From Nageia nagi (taxonomy: Eukaryota; Pinophyta): 64,000 bases of DNA. Position numbers and translations under genes: made by a program. The stretch spans positions 155,496,001 through 155,560,000 of the forward strand of contig JBITNC010000001.1 in the NCBI GenBank assembly GCA_050084985.1, written 5' to 3'. A model generated the notes under the pieces. The model saw only the letters and a list, made by a program, of their open reading frames with translations, made no database searches and had not been told where the DNA came from. This document shows positions 8,438-19,759 of this stretch, in pieces; positions within the stretch are counted from its first letter, which is position 1; the number at the start of each line of letters is the position of its first letter.

Positions 8438-11091
8438 TTACATTGATCTAACTCTCCTCTTCTTCATCTTCACTCTCTTTCTCCATTTTAGAAAATTCAT
8501 TGGATTGTCAAAAGGATTATGCCTCATTTCTCTTTTCAACTTTACTTTATCATCCTCAAAATTTGCATACAAATTAGTACTAACAAATTCATATAAATCA
8601 ATAGAATCTAACTGCACATCAATAAAATGGGTAAAATATTGTTGCACCTCAGCTTGCAATTCTTTTTAATGCACATAACCTCTCTACACATGTTATTTTC
8701 TTCCCTCATGGTGGCTGCTACACCATCCTTTACAAAATTTCTAACATCTTTGTTCTTCCCATGTAGAGGAACCACTACATTTACTTCAATGTTGGCTTCA
8801 ACAATATTTTCTTCATACATCTTAATAAATAACCCATCTACAGTTGGTACCTCTACAACATCTTATGTTTTAACAATTTCTATGGTAGTTTCACCAATGT
8901 AAACAATTTCATCAACACACATCTTGTGCCTTGACTTTATGTCCATTATCCTAGTCTCTACAATGACACTGTCCACATTTAGTGGATCTATTATTGCCTC
9001 TTCAATTGGAAACTCCTCTTTATCGAAATCCTCTTCTACCAGTAAATCATATTTACTAGATTCCTTAATAGTTTTTGCTGAGTTATCAAAGCATTTCATA
9101 CATTCAATAGGGTTGACTTTCTCCACAATCAAATCTATGGCTATCATAGTCGGCTCTTCAATAATCTCAACAATGCACTCTACAAGTGCTTCATAAAAAT
9201 TTTCATAAAAAACTCCATAATTCTCTTCACATGCTTACACATCAAAATTTTCATACAACTAGGACTAATCTACATAATCCCCCTTTCTCATATAATCTTC
9301 ATAATGATAATTAAAGTCATAATTCTCTATATCATAAATAATATTCTCGACATTGTCATCATACTCTTCTAGATTATAACAAACAGTCTCATTAACAATC
9401 TCCTCAATATTCTCATTTCCAAAATAATCATTCAATATCATCCAAATTTCATGAGTTGTTCTACACAAGGAAATAAGGGGAAAAACATCACCTTTTATAG
9501 CTCTCCTTGACTCCAAAAATGCCAGGCAATTTGTGAGTTGCTCTTATTTTCTAATCCTTCCTTCTTCATCTTCAAGGATCCTTCAATTTCTCAGTTCTTC
9601 ATACCCTTTTTCAATGATCTCCCATAGATCTTTTGTAATATTCCAAAATCACCCTTAATAAAAATAACTCAATGATAGGGCACACAAACCCTCCAATACT
9701 CCCACATGGGCCTCTTAGGCCTTCCGAACTACACCACACCAAACAAGGATCTCCCAATGCTGACATCAACCCTTAGGACTTCTCCAACACTTTGCAAACC
9801 CCATGAATTTCCATAATAACAATGCACAATACAGGAATACCAACGATGGGTACACACAATAATATGAAGCCAAAATAAGCGTCCAACACTAATATATCAC
9901 AACGCATGCACACAACGAAACAACACAATGATGAGAGGCACAAAGATATGTTTTTTATTATGATATAGTAATGTAATATAATGGAGGTCACAACATATAG
10001 ATCTAGGATTCCAAACCCTCAACAAGTCAAACATGCAATGGGAAAGACTCACTCCCTCAATATTTGAATCCCCTCCTGTGAAAGAGTCTCCTCGAATCTT
10101 GGAAACCATTGAAGGTAGAAGCTCGCCCTTGAAATACCACCAGATGGGTTAGGTGACCCACCTAAGCCATAGAATGTCAGGCTCCCAACCTTGTCACTCC
10201 TCTAGACGTTGTCTAGGAATGTTGCTCAGCACTACCAAAACTTGAATGCTGAATTAGGTCTGGTATAGAAAGTATATGATAAGCAATAACCTCATAATGG
10301 AGCTCAATCCTTAATATATAGTCTCTCTTAGATCTCACCTAGGAATCATGTGCATGCCTCTCTATTACAATGTTGCCTAGGGATACCTATAATCACAAGA
10401 TCCAATGGCTAGATATGAGACACCTTGGAATCATGCATCACAGCTTAGACAAATGGTCCCATTACTATTTCTACATGCATTGAATACTTATCACAACATA
10501 CTCACATCCCAAGGAGTGGAACGTCACATTTCAAGGAGTTAATATGGAGTTGTTTGTAGATTTATGTGAGCAGCCACAAGGTGGAAGACTAGTTCGGCTA
10601 GCGAACTTCAAGAGACCATACTTCCTTCATTTCTTGATGACATATGACCTATCAAAATATTTCCCACAAGATGCCCTATTCAAAGAACAAATCATATCAG
10701 CTCTCCAAGACATGTGGTGAACTCTATCTTCTAAAAGGGGATGTTATGGGGATTCCCACGATCCGAGACTGCCCACATATAACAGCACTACATTGTGATT
10801 CCCACAATATGGGATTACCCATCACCACACACAACATCACTACTCAAAGAGAGACATCCCATTTCTGGGCTCACAGTGTGATCCACATACCATAAGCTCC
10901 CTCTTAAGTTACACATATACAACATGAACATGAACAACACCTAGAATACAAAGAGGCCACGATATAATTGTTCATTGACTCAAATGGGATGTCACATCTT
11001 TGCATGTTAAATAAAGCTTCATCTTAATCTTCAAGATCCAAAAGCATCAACATTAAGTTTTGATGGTAAAATATCAATATTGAAATCCATT
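8438..11091 (-). pseudogene. Copia gag remnant followed by an acidic region
   Basis: Translation starts at ATG 11091-11089 and gives a Copia gag N-terminus with stops, including RLRMKLYLTCKD once the frame is adjusted. A solo LTR (9634-10996) cuts the gene at the AAAGA target. Below it the gag continues with LWEIIEKGYEEL, then AIKGDVFPLISLC and THEIWMILNDYFGN (9265-9516), which is the UBN2-type domain. After gag come acidic blocks at 9147-8863 (LVEEDFDKEEFPIEEAI) and 8659-8438. No zinc knuckle, protease, integrase or polymerase is present. Several stops and frame changes make it a pseudogene. The plan, partial gag plus acidic tail, matches 2726-4862. Confidence 0.6.
9634..10996 (+). mobile_element. 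Solo LTR inside the Copia gag
   Basis: The 1363-bp segment starts TGTAATATTCC and ends GGGATGTCACA, and is flanked by a perfect 5-bp duplication tcttt (9629-9633 and 10997-11001). The gag frame reads straight across when the segment and one tcttt are removed. No coding region lies within. The ends resemble those of the LTR at 42402-43774 (TGTAATATCCCC...GGGATTATCACA), which suggests the plus orientation and a related family, though the bodies look different. A solo LTR arises by recombination between the two LTRs of a full element. Confidence 0.82.
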
Positions 11092-11288
11092 ACAACTATA
11101 ACTTGTGTTGGAAATCTTTATTTCTGAAAACTTCTTGCTCTTCAAACAACAAACCCTCAATTCTTCTCTAATATGACCTCTTCAATGGCATTATACATCA
11201 ATCACACTAATTTTTCTCAATCTCTTTTTGCTCCCAGTTGAACAAAAATTTCTCCACAGGTTTTGATCCCTTTGATCAAACATGAAAA

Positions 11289-11300
11289 GCTCTGATACCA
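11289..11300 (-). other. Primer binding site (initiator tRNA-Met type)
   Basis: On the minus strand TGGTATCAGAGC, a perfect copy of the common plant primer site, one base after the CA end of the truncated 5' LTR. Confidence 0.9.
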
Positions 11301-11301
11301 C

Positions 11302-11440
11302 TGAAGGATTTAAGAGGAGGAAATAACATAACAATATAATACAAAATATATAATATATATGTTCATGTGAATGGTGATAAATGTCTAGCCTAACAGATAT
11401 GCATCCAACTTAGCTGTCATTGGATTATATTTTCAATTCA
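11302..11440 (-). repeat. 5' LTR remnant of the minus-strand Copia element
   Basis: The block around 11360-11405 matches the 3' LTR at 8258-8300 (shared GGTGATAAATGTCTAGC, then ATATGCATC). Only about 139 bp remain, so most of the LTR was lost by internal deletion. No target duplication partner was found at the other end. Confidence 0.65.
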
Positions 11441-12814
11441 AGGCAGGAGTATTGGTGGGTGGCATGGAGATCGAAGATTGCTCTGAGTGCGCATTAATAA
11501 CTACCACATGCTCACTCCCCTCAGCATTATATTTTCACACATTCGATGGAATATGTGGCTAGTGAGTATTATCCAAGGTATCTTGTATATCTCTTTAATT
11601 TGGATCTATAGTATCTATAAGAAGGATTACATTAAACGAAGTGGCCACCCACCCATCCATAATCACCCCCTCTTCAGTTGTATCAGTCATGCTTAAACTT
11701 AGTAGAAATAAAATCAAATTTCCTATCGAAATGATTTAAATTATGCAAAATTACAGTTTGAATTTGTCTTTGCTTTTATGTTTGCATACAGTTTGCTGGA
11801 TTTCATTCAAAGATAGGAGGATCTTTAGCTTTTCAAGCTTGCAGAGGCTTGCTACAAAGAGTAACTATGATGGGGGGACCTTCAGAAACAAGTCAAGCTT
11901 CTTATACTTGATGATACTTTGCACATTGGCCATAACTATCATTTGGTTTCATTTGGAGGTAAGTTAAAAGTTTGAAATAAATATATAGTTGAATAATTGT
12001 CTTGTGGGTTTTGTGTAAACTTGTTTGTGAGTTATAGGTGGTTTCATTTTTGGTTTTTATTTTTCTTATATGCTTTGATTTTGTTTGGTTATACGAAGTG
12101 AATTACTTTATTTTAAGGAATGTACCAAATCCAATTATTACAATTATTATCTTATTGTTAGAGAGGTTTCGATGGAGTTTTCTAGTAAAAACTATGTGAA
12201 ACTAAATAAATTGTTGCTTTTGTCTCATAAAGCACATGGATTGGAGGTAATCAGGATTTGGTGTTGTGATTTATTTATGGTTTCTCTTACAGTTTAATGG
12301 GGAAAATCAAACCTTTGGTACTCAAAAAGTTTCAATGAGATTTGATTGTGTATATTGTTTATGGTATTTATTAGGTACAAGGATTGAATCTAGGCAGAGG
12401 GATTGGATCAATAAGATCAATGGGAATGCAAGGAGAATGGAGACCTGTGTTACAAAGTATTTATGAGTTGGACGTTAGCAAATCTAGATTTCTCAACATG
12501 GAGAAGAGCCATGATGATAGAATTAGAGCGACAAAAGGACTAGAGGCGAATGTGGGTGCATAAGTGATAGCAAACACTCAATTTACAAAGGGGTGAGAGA
12601 GTGGGAGGAAGGCATATGGATTTCAAAAAATTTGCAAGCTGAGAAAGGAATAATGAATATAGCTTGACACATGTTCCTCACAGGAGAAATGGTTGCATGT
12701 GCTTATGATGTAGCAATATCCAACATTCGCCACCCTACCTCTCAGGCCCGTGACAAGGTCAAGGTGGTAGTTGACCAAGTCATCCATATCATCAAAAGAT
12801 CATGGAAGCATTGA
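11441..12814. other. Intergenic stretch without a recognisable gene
   Basis: AT-rich DNA with short open frames of 60-75 codons and no motif I recognise. Nothing here resembles the retroelements of the window. Confidence 0.6.
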
Positions 12815-13110
12815 AATCTTATTATTATTATTATAAATTTATGTTATTGTTATTATTACTATTACTATTTTAAATGTTATTTTTGATATTAATATAATTT
12901 TTATTAGTTTTGTTGTTATTATTTTTATTATTATTATTGTAAATTTGTACTATTATTATTATTACATTTAATAAATAATGATAATATTTAAGATTAGCAT
13001 TTTAGTTTTACTTTAATATTTAATTATAATATTATTGTTATTAATACTATTTGAATTTTAATTTTTTTAATTTTTTTTATTAGTATTATTATTATTTTTA
13101 TTTATTTATT
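12815..13110. repeat. ATT-rich low-complexity tract
   Basis: Imperfect (TTA)n/(ATT)n with interruptions. A second, purer tract lies at 13398-13472 on the other side of the SINE. Confidence 0.9.
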
Positions 13111-13387
13111 TCTTTTTTGATAGACAGGAGGTGTGAGTCGGAGCCACTAATCCTCTCAGAGTCGTGATCCTACCCACTAATCACACGACTCAGGATAAAT
13201 CACGAGTTCTTTGCTTAGATGGGACTTTTTACATGAAGGTTTTTATCCAGGCCCTATAAACTAGTCACAATATAGTCGAAATACATCCAAACTGGAGCCA
13301 TGTAGTACCGCCAGGGATCCATAAAGGGGATTCGAACTTGTGACCTCCTCCCACCGATTTGAATCACTTTACTACCACGGTGTCCCC
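13111..13387 (-). mobile_element. tRNA-derived SINE
   Basis: On the minus strand it starts GGGGACACCGTGGTAGTAA and contains a good RNA polymerase III B box (AAGTTCGAATCC, 13339-13328); a weaker A-box-like stretch lies at the start. The body is about 200 bp and ends in an A-rich tail that merges into the TTA/AAT repeat. It is far less AT-rich than its surroundings. It is not a tRNA gene, because no cloverleaf can be folded. Both ends abut TTTATTTATT-like DNA, which could be the target duplication but is too simple to prove it. Confidence 0.65.
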
Positions 13388-13929
13388 TTCAAGATAATTT
13401 ATTTATTATTATTATTATTGATTATTTTATTGTTATTTATTATTATTATTATTATTATTATTTTATTAATACACATTTTGTCATATGAAACTGTTCGTTT
13501 GGAAAACGGATTTAGGATGCAACATTTATAATTAAAAACAAAAATGGGTTGTAAGACAAAGGGCAGTTTTGAGTATGACATATCAACGTCCGATCAGCAA
13601 AAATGATGAATCACCTGTACATCTCAGCAAAGTCAAAGAGAGTCAAATAAAAGTACATACCAGTTTTGAACGTGCATGAAGGGAGCTCCATGGCAAAGGA
13701 GAAAGCTATCAATTGGGCGGATGGACGAAGCAGTGAGACAAATGGCAAGAAGAGATGTACCCGCTTGTGCATGTTGGTAGGATTCATCTCCATGTTTCTC
13801 TCTTACAGTGTATCACTCACATTCTCATCCTTAGTTGGGATTCATGGGGATGTTTTCTGCCAATACTCTATTGCGAATATATTGTTGCTATTGCTATTTG
13901 ATGGAAATTTATTTGCAGGTTATGTATGA

Positions 13930-15610
13930 GAAAAGGCACGTCACTTGATGCACATGCAAATACCGCTTTAGGATCGCCATCACTTTTCTAGCGTGTGCAA
14001 CCATGGGAGCTCTACAGGAAGGTATGGGCATCCTTCAACCAGGAGTTGATAATGGTTTTTCATCAAAATATTGTGGCTTATGGATGCTCTAACAGATGTA
14101 TCATAATGCAAGAGGATTGGCGGGTATGTATGCAAAAGATGGTGTGTAGAGAATGCAAGCGAATTGGTTGTCAAGATGCCTCATAGAAAAGTAGTCTCTT
14201 CGGACATAATAAACGCAGGGTACATGCATACAATGATACAACAGGCACAATAAGGAAAAGCCATGAATTATTTGAGAAGATGCTGATGCACACTCACTTT
14301 CATGGACTGCAAGTGATCATAGAGTTGGATCTATAGAGTTAAATGATGGAAATGGTTTTGTATTGAATGTTGTGGTTGTGAAGACATATATACAAAATAT
14401 GGAAGAATACGCAAGGCCCGGGAATTGTTTGGCAACATGCATGATGCAGACACAATTTCATGCAGTGCAATGTTCGGAGGATATGCACAAAACGAATAGA
14501 TGGTGATTTTATTTAGCAACATTCTTATTCAGCATGTGACCATTCTTGCACCACTTAAGTCACCAAATATAGATGGTATTGATCGAGGTCTTGGAATAAT
14601 CTACAGATTGAAAATGATATGTTTTACAATAACTACTCTTAACATTTTTTTTAAAATCTAAATATGCTCTATCGTATGTTCTTCTATCAATTTTTTTTTG
14701 CTTAAATGGGTGACTTTGGAGATTTGTGAAGAACTTCTAAATATGCTTGGACTGCCTTACTACCATTAGGTTTATTTTTATTTTTTTATCATAAATATGT
14801 TGCATGTAATGTTCTTTCAAATATTTATGCAGAAACTTATGCATGGCCAAAGCAAAGTGTGTGTCAATTTGTGGATTCTTGTCTCATGTCTATTGTTGTA
14901 TAGTTTGTATACTATTTGACAGATGTCCATATCTTCTTCTACAGGTCCTATGCTGGCAGATGTTGTAATAATGTTACTAAATGTTGGAAAGTTTGGCTTT
15001 ACAGATAAGAATTGCTTTTGCACCATCATAATACAATAATCATATAAATCAGGTTTTTCTAAATATGAATAAATGCATTTTCACCTTATTCAATCTTTTT
15101 GTGTTTACGATGATTCTAAGATAAGCAGATAATGGATTTTCTAAGAAGGTTCTCAAGAATTTGCAACCCTTCCCAACATTCTTCCAACATGTGCCACTAG
15201 GGGAGTTGCAGAAGAAAGGTGCATGATGCAAACACAATGTCATGGAATGCAATGCTCGAAGGATTTGGGATACATTCAAAGGGCCCATGACTTGTTTTAC
15301 AAGGTGCACAATGCACACAGTTTCATGTAATAAAAACTAACATCCTTAAAGCATGCACAAAACTTATGATATTTTCAACAAGGTTTATGCATACATCAAA
15401 GACTCTTTAAGAGTGGATTTCTTTCAGATGTTGTGGTTGTGAATGCCCTAGTTGATGGAAGCATATTGAAGGCACATAGGTTATTTTCCAGGATGCATGA
15501 TGTAAACATAGTTACATGGAATGCAATGATCATATGATATGCATAAAACGTTGAAACGATCGATGAATTATTTAACAAGATGCATGATGCATAGGATGTA
15601 TGTTATATGC
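13930..15610 (+). pseudogene. Pentatricopeptide repeat (PPR) protein pseudogene, PLS type
   Basis: Several frames on the plus strand give degraded PPR repeats. About 13985-14180 reads FLACATMGALQEGM, then VDNGFSSKY and MYAKDGV. About 14380-14510 gives YGRIRKARELFGNMHDADTI followed by GGYAQNE. About 15220 gives DANTMSWNAML. About 15420-15600 gives DVVVVNALVDGSILKAHRLF, then NIVTWNAMI and DELFNKMHDA. In plants such proteins bind organellar RNA for editing or processing. Here the repeats are broken by stops and frame changes, spacer DNA without PPR similarity separates them (14520-15200), and no C-terminal E or DYW domain is seen. It may be a decayed gene copy. Confidence 0.7.
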
Positions 15611-17034
15611 TTAAAGCTCATTGAATTCTTTGATAAAATGCATGATGTATGCGATGTATGTTTGATGCTTTGAAAGCGATTGACATACTGGGAATAATAT
15701 GTTCAAATGCATCAAATGAATGGTTCAAATCATTTTAACCGTTGGCCATTTACAGAGAACCGTGGATCACAAATTGGACATCTTGCGATGCTAGGAGATG
15801 CCGATGGCATAATTAAAAATTATAGGTATTTGTAGATTACAATATATAATCAAGTTTTAATGTGTAGATCATAATTCAGCAAATCTTACATCTACAAATC
15901 ACTTCTCATATAATTTTTCATTATTTTGATTAATATAGAAACAAACCCTAAATGTATAAATCATAATAAATGCAAAAAACTCTCACTTTATTAATATAAG
16001 AAATATAGATCAACACAAAAAACCTTTAATTTATTCAATGAAATACAAATCTATAACAGCTCTAGCTTTATTGATATAGAAAATATTGTTACAATCCTCA
16101 TAAATTATAGATCAATGATATAACTCCAAAAATTCATGCTAGAATTGCAAATCTGATATAAAACCCTAGCTATATTTGACCATACACCAATATGAAATGG
16201 CATACACCATAGATCAAACCTACAATAATGCTAAAGACCCACAAATACTATAACTTAGCCTTCTTTCTTGACTATCTAAAAATGGAGGCTAAAATTTGAT
16301 GATAACTCCAAATGGCTAGATGTCTAGGTATATGGATCATAAACTTGATTATGGGTACCTTAATTGATGTTCTTAATCCCTCAAATATAATCAATATTAC
16401 TAATTTGGTATTAAAATCCTCCAAATTGAGTATGCACTTTAGTTTTTTCTTATCCTCCAAATTTGATTACAAATCATTAAACCCTTGATCGATAAATGTA
16501 GATCTATTGACCACACCTTCAAATATTATTGATGTCTTTGAAATCTTTAGATTTGATAGATATGTCCTCAAAAACTCCATATCTTATTACAAACTTTAGA
16601 TCTAGTTATAAACTACAAATCTGAATAATACTCTTCTAGAAGCCCTCAACTTGAATGCACAATGTGAATCCTGGATAGATCCACCAAGGAGAGCAAAAGG
16701 GTTTTCATCCTTAAATCCTTATTCCCTTGTAGTTTTTTGCCTACATAAGCAAATGTGAATCTTGTTGGCCCAACATCTTTCTCCACCAAATAGACAAGAA
16801 ATAATAATCATGAATGAATCAAATGAGCACCCTTTTTCCTTTTATATCTTAGTGTTTACTTAAGATCCTTATAATCCTTCATTAAAACCCTTTATTAAAA
16901 AATAATACAAGCTAAAACTTAATTACTTCTAAAATATTTATTTATTAATTTTAATAAAGAAGGGTCCCATTTTAGTTTAAATAAAAAATATTCATTAAGT
17001 CACATAATGTGAAAGGGTATCAAAATTGGGGATA
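15611..17034. other. Intergenic stretch without a recognisable gene
   Basis: AT-rich. The first part (to 15690) repeats GCATGATGTAT-like phrases derived from the PPR pseudogene. The rest shows no long frame and no LTR ends that I could pair. Confidence 0.55.
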
Positions 17035-17040
17035 TTATCA

Positions 17041-18971
17041 TTTTTTTTAATGATTAAATTTTATATTAAATATAAAAAACTACACCATACAAAAGAGAAA
17101 AGGATGAACATGTCGAAATCATATGTTGAGCACCAACTACAAATAATGATGAGTCAGAGTCCACTACAATACACCACCAAAACATCTAGTGAGAGGGCAA
17201 AAACTAACTATGCATTAATTGAAAAGCATAAATAACAATAACTACTTAATACATCGATGGAGTGCTAGCAAGAGGGACGATGGAGTCATCATTAATAGCC
17301 AATGACTTAGCATGGTCATTAGTGGGGGAATAAATTCTTTTCTCATTACTAGTGATAGGAGGGATCGTCATAAGATCATTATGGCACCATACATTCAACG
17401 AGATGTGTGGTCAATGCATCTTATCAAGCATATCATAAAAATCATTTCATTTTAGTCCCCCTTTAAAAGGTATAATTTCTAGAGAAGTCACATTGGGGAT
17501 TGAATTATATCCACCAACCACCTCATTAACTACTTCTATAGGTTCATTCCAGCCATTGCCACTATCCTACCAAGTGTTGCTATAACCATCAATGTGAGTC
17601 TACCAACCATCATTGTGATAGGAGCTTGGGCAATCCCCCAGTCATACAAAGGGTGAGGGAAAATCAATTGAACCTCCTAGTGATATCCATATCATAATGG
17701 AAGGGATATGACATACATGCATTATGTGATTGATGTCAAAAAGGTTGAGCTAAGCTTTTGTGCCACTCCTTAGGGGGAGGGCAATGATAAGGTCCAGAGC
17801 AAGAACACTCTTACAAATTAGGGTTTTAGGGGAATTTGCTCATGAAATAAAGAGCATTTCTCCAATGAGTGATAAGCATCATCAGATGGTTGACCTCCAA
17901 AATTACTATCCACTTGATATTTAATCTGGAACTAAATATCATGAAAAATAACAAGTTCTTTAGCTAAAAAGAAATTAGAAAAGGGAAGTTTTGCTGTAAA
18001 TAAGATTGCATTCCTTTCTTTCCATAAATGGATCATAGTTCTAATATAAAATATATTCCATAATTTAATCAACTGTTTAAGAAAATCTAGAGTATCCCTA
18101 ATAAATTATGATACCAAGTCAAAGGTTGTTGCAAAAATGGCTAAAAGAAAGATTTCATCCATTCCCAAGCTTTACGAACTTTGACATACGACCAAAACAA
18201 ATGCATAATTGACTCTTTTGCACAATAGAATGGGCAAGAGGGGTTCATCACCCCAAGATATGTGAGTTTGTGTCTGATAGGGATACCATGGAAAATTAGA
18301 CTCCAAGTGAAATATGCTTGCTTGGGTTCAATTTAATCAACCCATAACAAATTGAAGCTTGATCACCAAATTTTATTAGAGGATAAAATCTCCCAATGTT
18401 CATTTAACTTGGTCACCATAGGCAAGTTAGGTGAAAGCTAATTATAGCCATTTTATCTTTGTAGTTGAACATAGGAATGTCTTTGAACCACTTTCATTTT
18501 GTCCATCAAGGATGCTCAACAAAATGACCAAGCTTCAACCATAGAGAGAAGGGAGTACAATTTATCACAAGATCAAATGTGGCTTTATGCTCATGGTAAA
18601 TACTATGGATGAGCCTAAAATCTTCCCATGAAAATCAAGTCTTGGAAGAATAATTATAAAAAATTACTATAAAGGCAAGGCCCTTTTTTTAAAAATGTTT
18701 GGCCCATACCCACTATATCTGAGCTAGAAATGAACCTTGGTGTTTGATTACTGGAGACCACCAAATATTTAAAGAAGCTAGAGAAACACCTTTGTGGTGA
18801 CCACCACTTTTCCATTGGAGCCATGGTTTGATATCCTCTCAAGCTTTGTAAAGGATTTTGCACACAAAAGAGCCAACAATTTTAATTTAAATAGAGTCTA
18901 AAATAATAGCAGGCAAATCAAGCCTCTTACATCCTTTTTTACTGAAAGGAAGGTGTTGTACGTGTTTAGTT
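17041..18971 (-). mobile_element. L1-type LINE, 3' part (interrupted)
   Basis: On the minus strand 18320-18160 encodes the zinc-binding end of LINE ORF2 (zf-RVT family): FTWSLIFHGIPIRHKLTYLG, then CPFYCAKESIMHLFW. Upstream, 18900-18600 reads like the region between the polymerase and that domain. About 1 kb of 3' non-coding sequence follows and ends in an A tail at 17048-17041. There are many stops. The 5' continuation lies at 37099-37588, beyond the Gypsy insertion. Confidence 0.75.
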
Positions 18972-19738
18972 TATATTATCCAAGCTATCTAACTTAACTA
19001 AACATACATTATAACATGAATAATGAAAATGAATATACCACTAGTACAACAATGAAGTAATAGAACTAGGGTTTTATTGAATCAAGATAATAAAACAAAA
19101 GCACACACTAAAGAGATTGGAATTAAGTGTAAGATAAATACTTGCATGTCCTTACTTGTGACAAAGTTGATTATATGCAGACTAAACTTATCAAAGTGAA
19201 TTGAACTTAGTGTGCAAACCCCATGAATAACACTAGTAGGAAGATTAGCATGAATGCTTATATCAGCACAGATGCTAGGTTATAGAACAGTGGCACAAAC
19301 ACATTCACCAGCACAGGCACTAGGGTTCTCAGAGAGTAGGATTCACCACCAAGGATTTATGATAGCAATAATATCAATAAGAAGATCCAAACATATAATT
19401 ATGAATGACAGATAACATATATGCTCATGTGGTAACAAGATTCCAATCTCAATAGGTGATGTTTAGAAACACCCAAGAGTAGGGTACCAACTATCGAGAT
19501 GTAAATTTTAATGGCTTTCCCTAGTTAGAGTTAATTGCATTTATATAGGCATGAATTCCCACCAAGGGACCCCTTATAATAAGGTTAAAGCCAATGTCAA
19601 TGTACCTAGCGTAAAAATAAGAATACCACTTGAGATAAGTGTGATAATAGGACCATAATATGATCAAAGATGATTATAATATGATTATAATATTATACTT
19701 AAGTGGGGCCACATTAGGGGGACCAATTTTAGGTGTCA
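18972..19738 (-). repeat. 3' LTR of the 18-kb Gypsy element
   Basis: On the minus strand it starts TGACACCTAAAATTGG after a polypurine tract and ends near GGATAATATA. It aligns along its length with 36357-37098, with many substitutions, so the element is old. Confidence 0.8.
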
Positions 19739-19742
19739 ATAG

Positions 19743-19759
19743 ATACCCCCCTTTGCAAG
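19743..19759 (-). other. Polypurine tract of the 18-kb Gypsy element
   Basis: On the minus strand CTTGCAAAGGGGGGTAT, directly before the 3' LTR. Confidence 0.8.

Larger units (their letters stand above)
7765..11440 (-). mobile_element. Second non-autonomous Copia-type element, damaged
   Basis: On the minus strand a tRNA-Met primer site (11300-11289), a gag remnant, an acidic coding region and a polypurine tract are followed by an LTR starting TGTTGGAAAATC at 8331. No integrase or reverse transcriptase is seen in the 3-kb interior. The 5' LTR keeps only about 139 bp, while the 3' LTR is longer, with a low boundary I could not fix (7765 is approximate). A solo LTR interrupts gag. Its plan is the same as the element at 2209-5529. 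Confidence 0.65.

Noticed and set aside
13328-13387. tRNA gene
   Set aside because: A B box is present, but no cloverleaf or anticodon stem can be formed. It fits a SINE head.
13340-13531. Small membrane-like protein with Ile/Leu runs
   Set aside because: It is the translation of a TTA microsatellite next to the SINE.
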